Assembly (NCBI GenBank): GCA_002270565.1
Contig: NQMI01000084.1
Location: forward strand, 120,983 to 184,982
Direction of reading: 5' to 3'
From: Stenocarpella maydis
Lineage: Eukaryota > Ascomycota > Sordariomycetes > Diaporthales > Diaporthaceae
Length of the DNA: 64,000 nt
Part shown: piece after piece, positions 63,590 to 64,000 of the stretch
How positions within the stretch are numbered: the first letter of the stretch is position 1
Layout of the letters: the number at the start of each line of letters is the position of its first letter
Translations under genes and position numbers: made by a program
Notes under the pieces: model-generated
What the model saw: only the letters and a program-made list of their open reading frames with translations
Databases searched by the model: none
Told to the model about the DNA's origin: nothing

Positions 63590-64000
63590 TTCAGCGCCCG
63601 CGTCACAGCACGTCCTGCCCTCCCCTTTCCCTTCCTCCCCCCCCCAAAAGAGCAGCCAACATGCTCGATTCCACCGTCTGAGAGATGCAAAGCGACTCGC
63701 CGTAGTCTGCTTGAGCATCTGGTTGTCAGGCCCAAACAACTCCTCTCTGGTCGTTAACTCGTGGTTCTGGTCTGTTCTTTTTTCCCTGCGCACTGCTCTG
63801 CTCTGCACTGCTCCTCGCCTGCTCATTGTCCACGCGGAATCGAATCGTCAAACATCCACAATCTCCTCTCATCCGTTGCTCCTCGTTACCCAAATCACCT
63901 ATACCCAACCCCGCGGTTCGTCTGGGCTGACTCCTCCGTCTCGTATCCCTCGTGCGGCATTCATTTGCTCCTGCGAGGACAAAGAACAAGACGAAGAAGA
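63590..64000 (+). promoter_or_regulatory. CT-rich presumed leader of a + strand gene beyond the window
   Basis: The last 400 bases become strongly C/T-rich on the + strand (CCCTCCCCTTTCCC, CTCCTCTCATCC, ACTCCTCCGTCTCG) and end in an A/G-rich stretch. The window's other supported leaders, before SUB2 and the KPR-like gene, look the same. The inference is that transcription of a + strand gene starts here and its coding sequence lies to the right. Confidence 0.35.

Larger units (their letters stand above)
53733..64000. other. 10.3-kb right flank, no well-supported gene
   Basis: Apart from weak fragments listed separately (54442-54848 and 56469-56660), nothing here could be assigned. From about 57 to 62 kb the DNA is GC-rich and fills with overlapping chance ORFs on both strands, including ones of 308, 257 and 224 codons on the minus strand with Pro/Ser/Arg-rich composition and no domains. 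The first part should contain the SUB2 3' flank. Confidence 0.5.

Overview
The window reads as nuclear DNA of a filamentous ascomycete (Pezizomycotina, most likely Sordariomycetes; the class is tentative). Genes are split by short GT..AG introns, mostly 52-136 nt, with CTGAC/CTAAC-type branch sites. Start codons sit in fungal Kozak-like contexts, leaders are CT-rich, and there is a subunit of the fungus-specific DASH kinetochore complex. No operon, CRISPR array, tRNA, rRNA or intact transposon was recognised. Eight genes are well supported, and for each the spliced reading frame closes on an exact multiple of three.

Layout. 1-6.8 kb has no recognised gene but holds a (TAC)n-derived tract with 375 consecutive G-free bases. 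6.83-8.24 kb (-) is a two-finger C2H2 transcription factor. 8.25-21.2 kb is a 13-kb stretch with no recognised gene, with a small coding-like ORF near 17.8 kb. 21.17-23.23 kb (-) is peroxisomal malate synthase. 25.05-28.88 kb (-) is a Hsl1/Nim1-type Ser/Thr kinase, transcribed away from SMC5 (30.45-34.14 kb, +). 34.1-43.9 kb is again without a recognised gene, and its last 2 kb look like a long CT-rich leader. 43.96-46.83 kb (+) is a ketopantoate-reductase-like protein with a long low-complexity tail. 49.6-53.7 kb is a compact island: DASH subunit HSK3 (+), RNase P subunit RPR2 (-) and the mRNA-export helicase SUB2 (+). 53.7-64 kb has only weak coding-like fragments. The extreme right end looks like the leader of a + strand gene beyond the window.

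The recognised genes are housekeeping genes: glyoxylate cycle (malate synthase), cell-cycle and chromosome maintenance (Hsl1-like kinase, SMC5, HSK3), RNA metabolism (RPR2, SUB2), one regulator and one orphan oxidoreductase-like protein. They do not form an evident pathway cluster.

The most interesting observations are these. The last intron of malate synthase separates the SKL peroxisomal signal from the rest of the protein, and a stop codon lies across its splice donor, so intron retention would give a cytosolic isoform. SUB2 has a 658-nt first intron. The KPR-like protein has lost the canonical catalytic lysine. The palindrome TACCTAGGTA occurs five times, only between genes. A 375-nt tract lacks G entirely.
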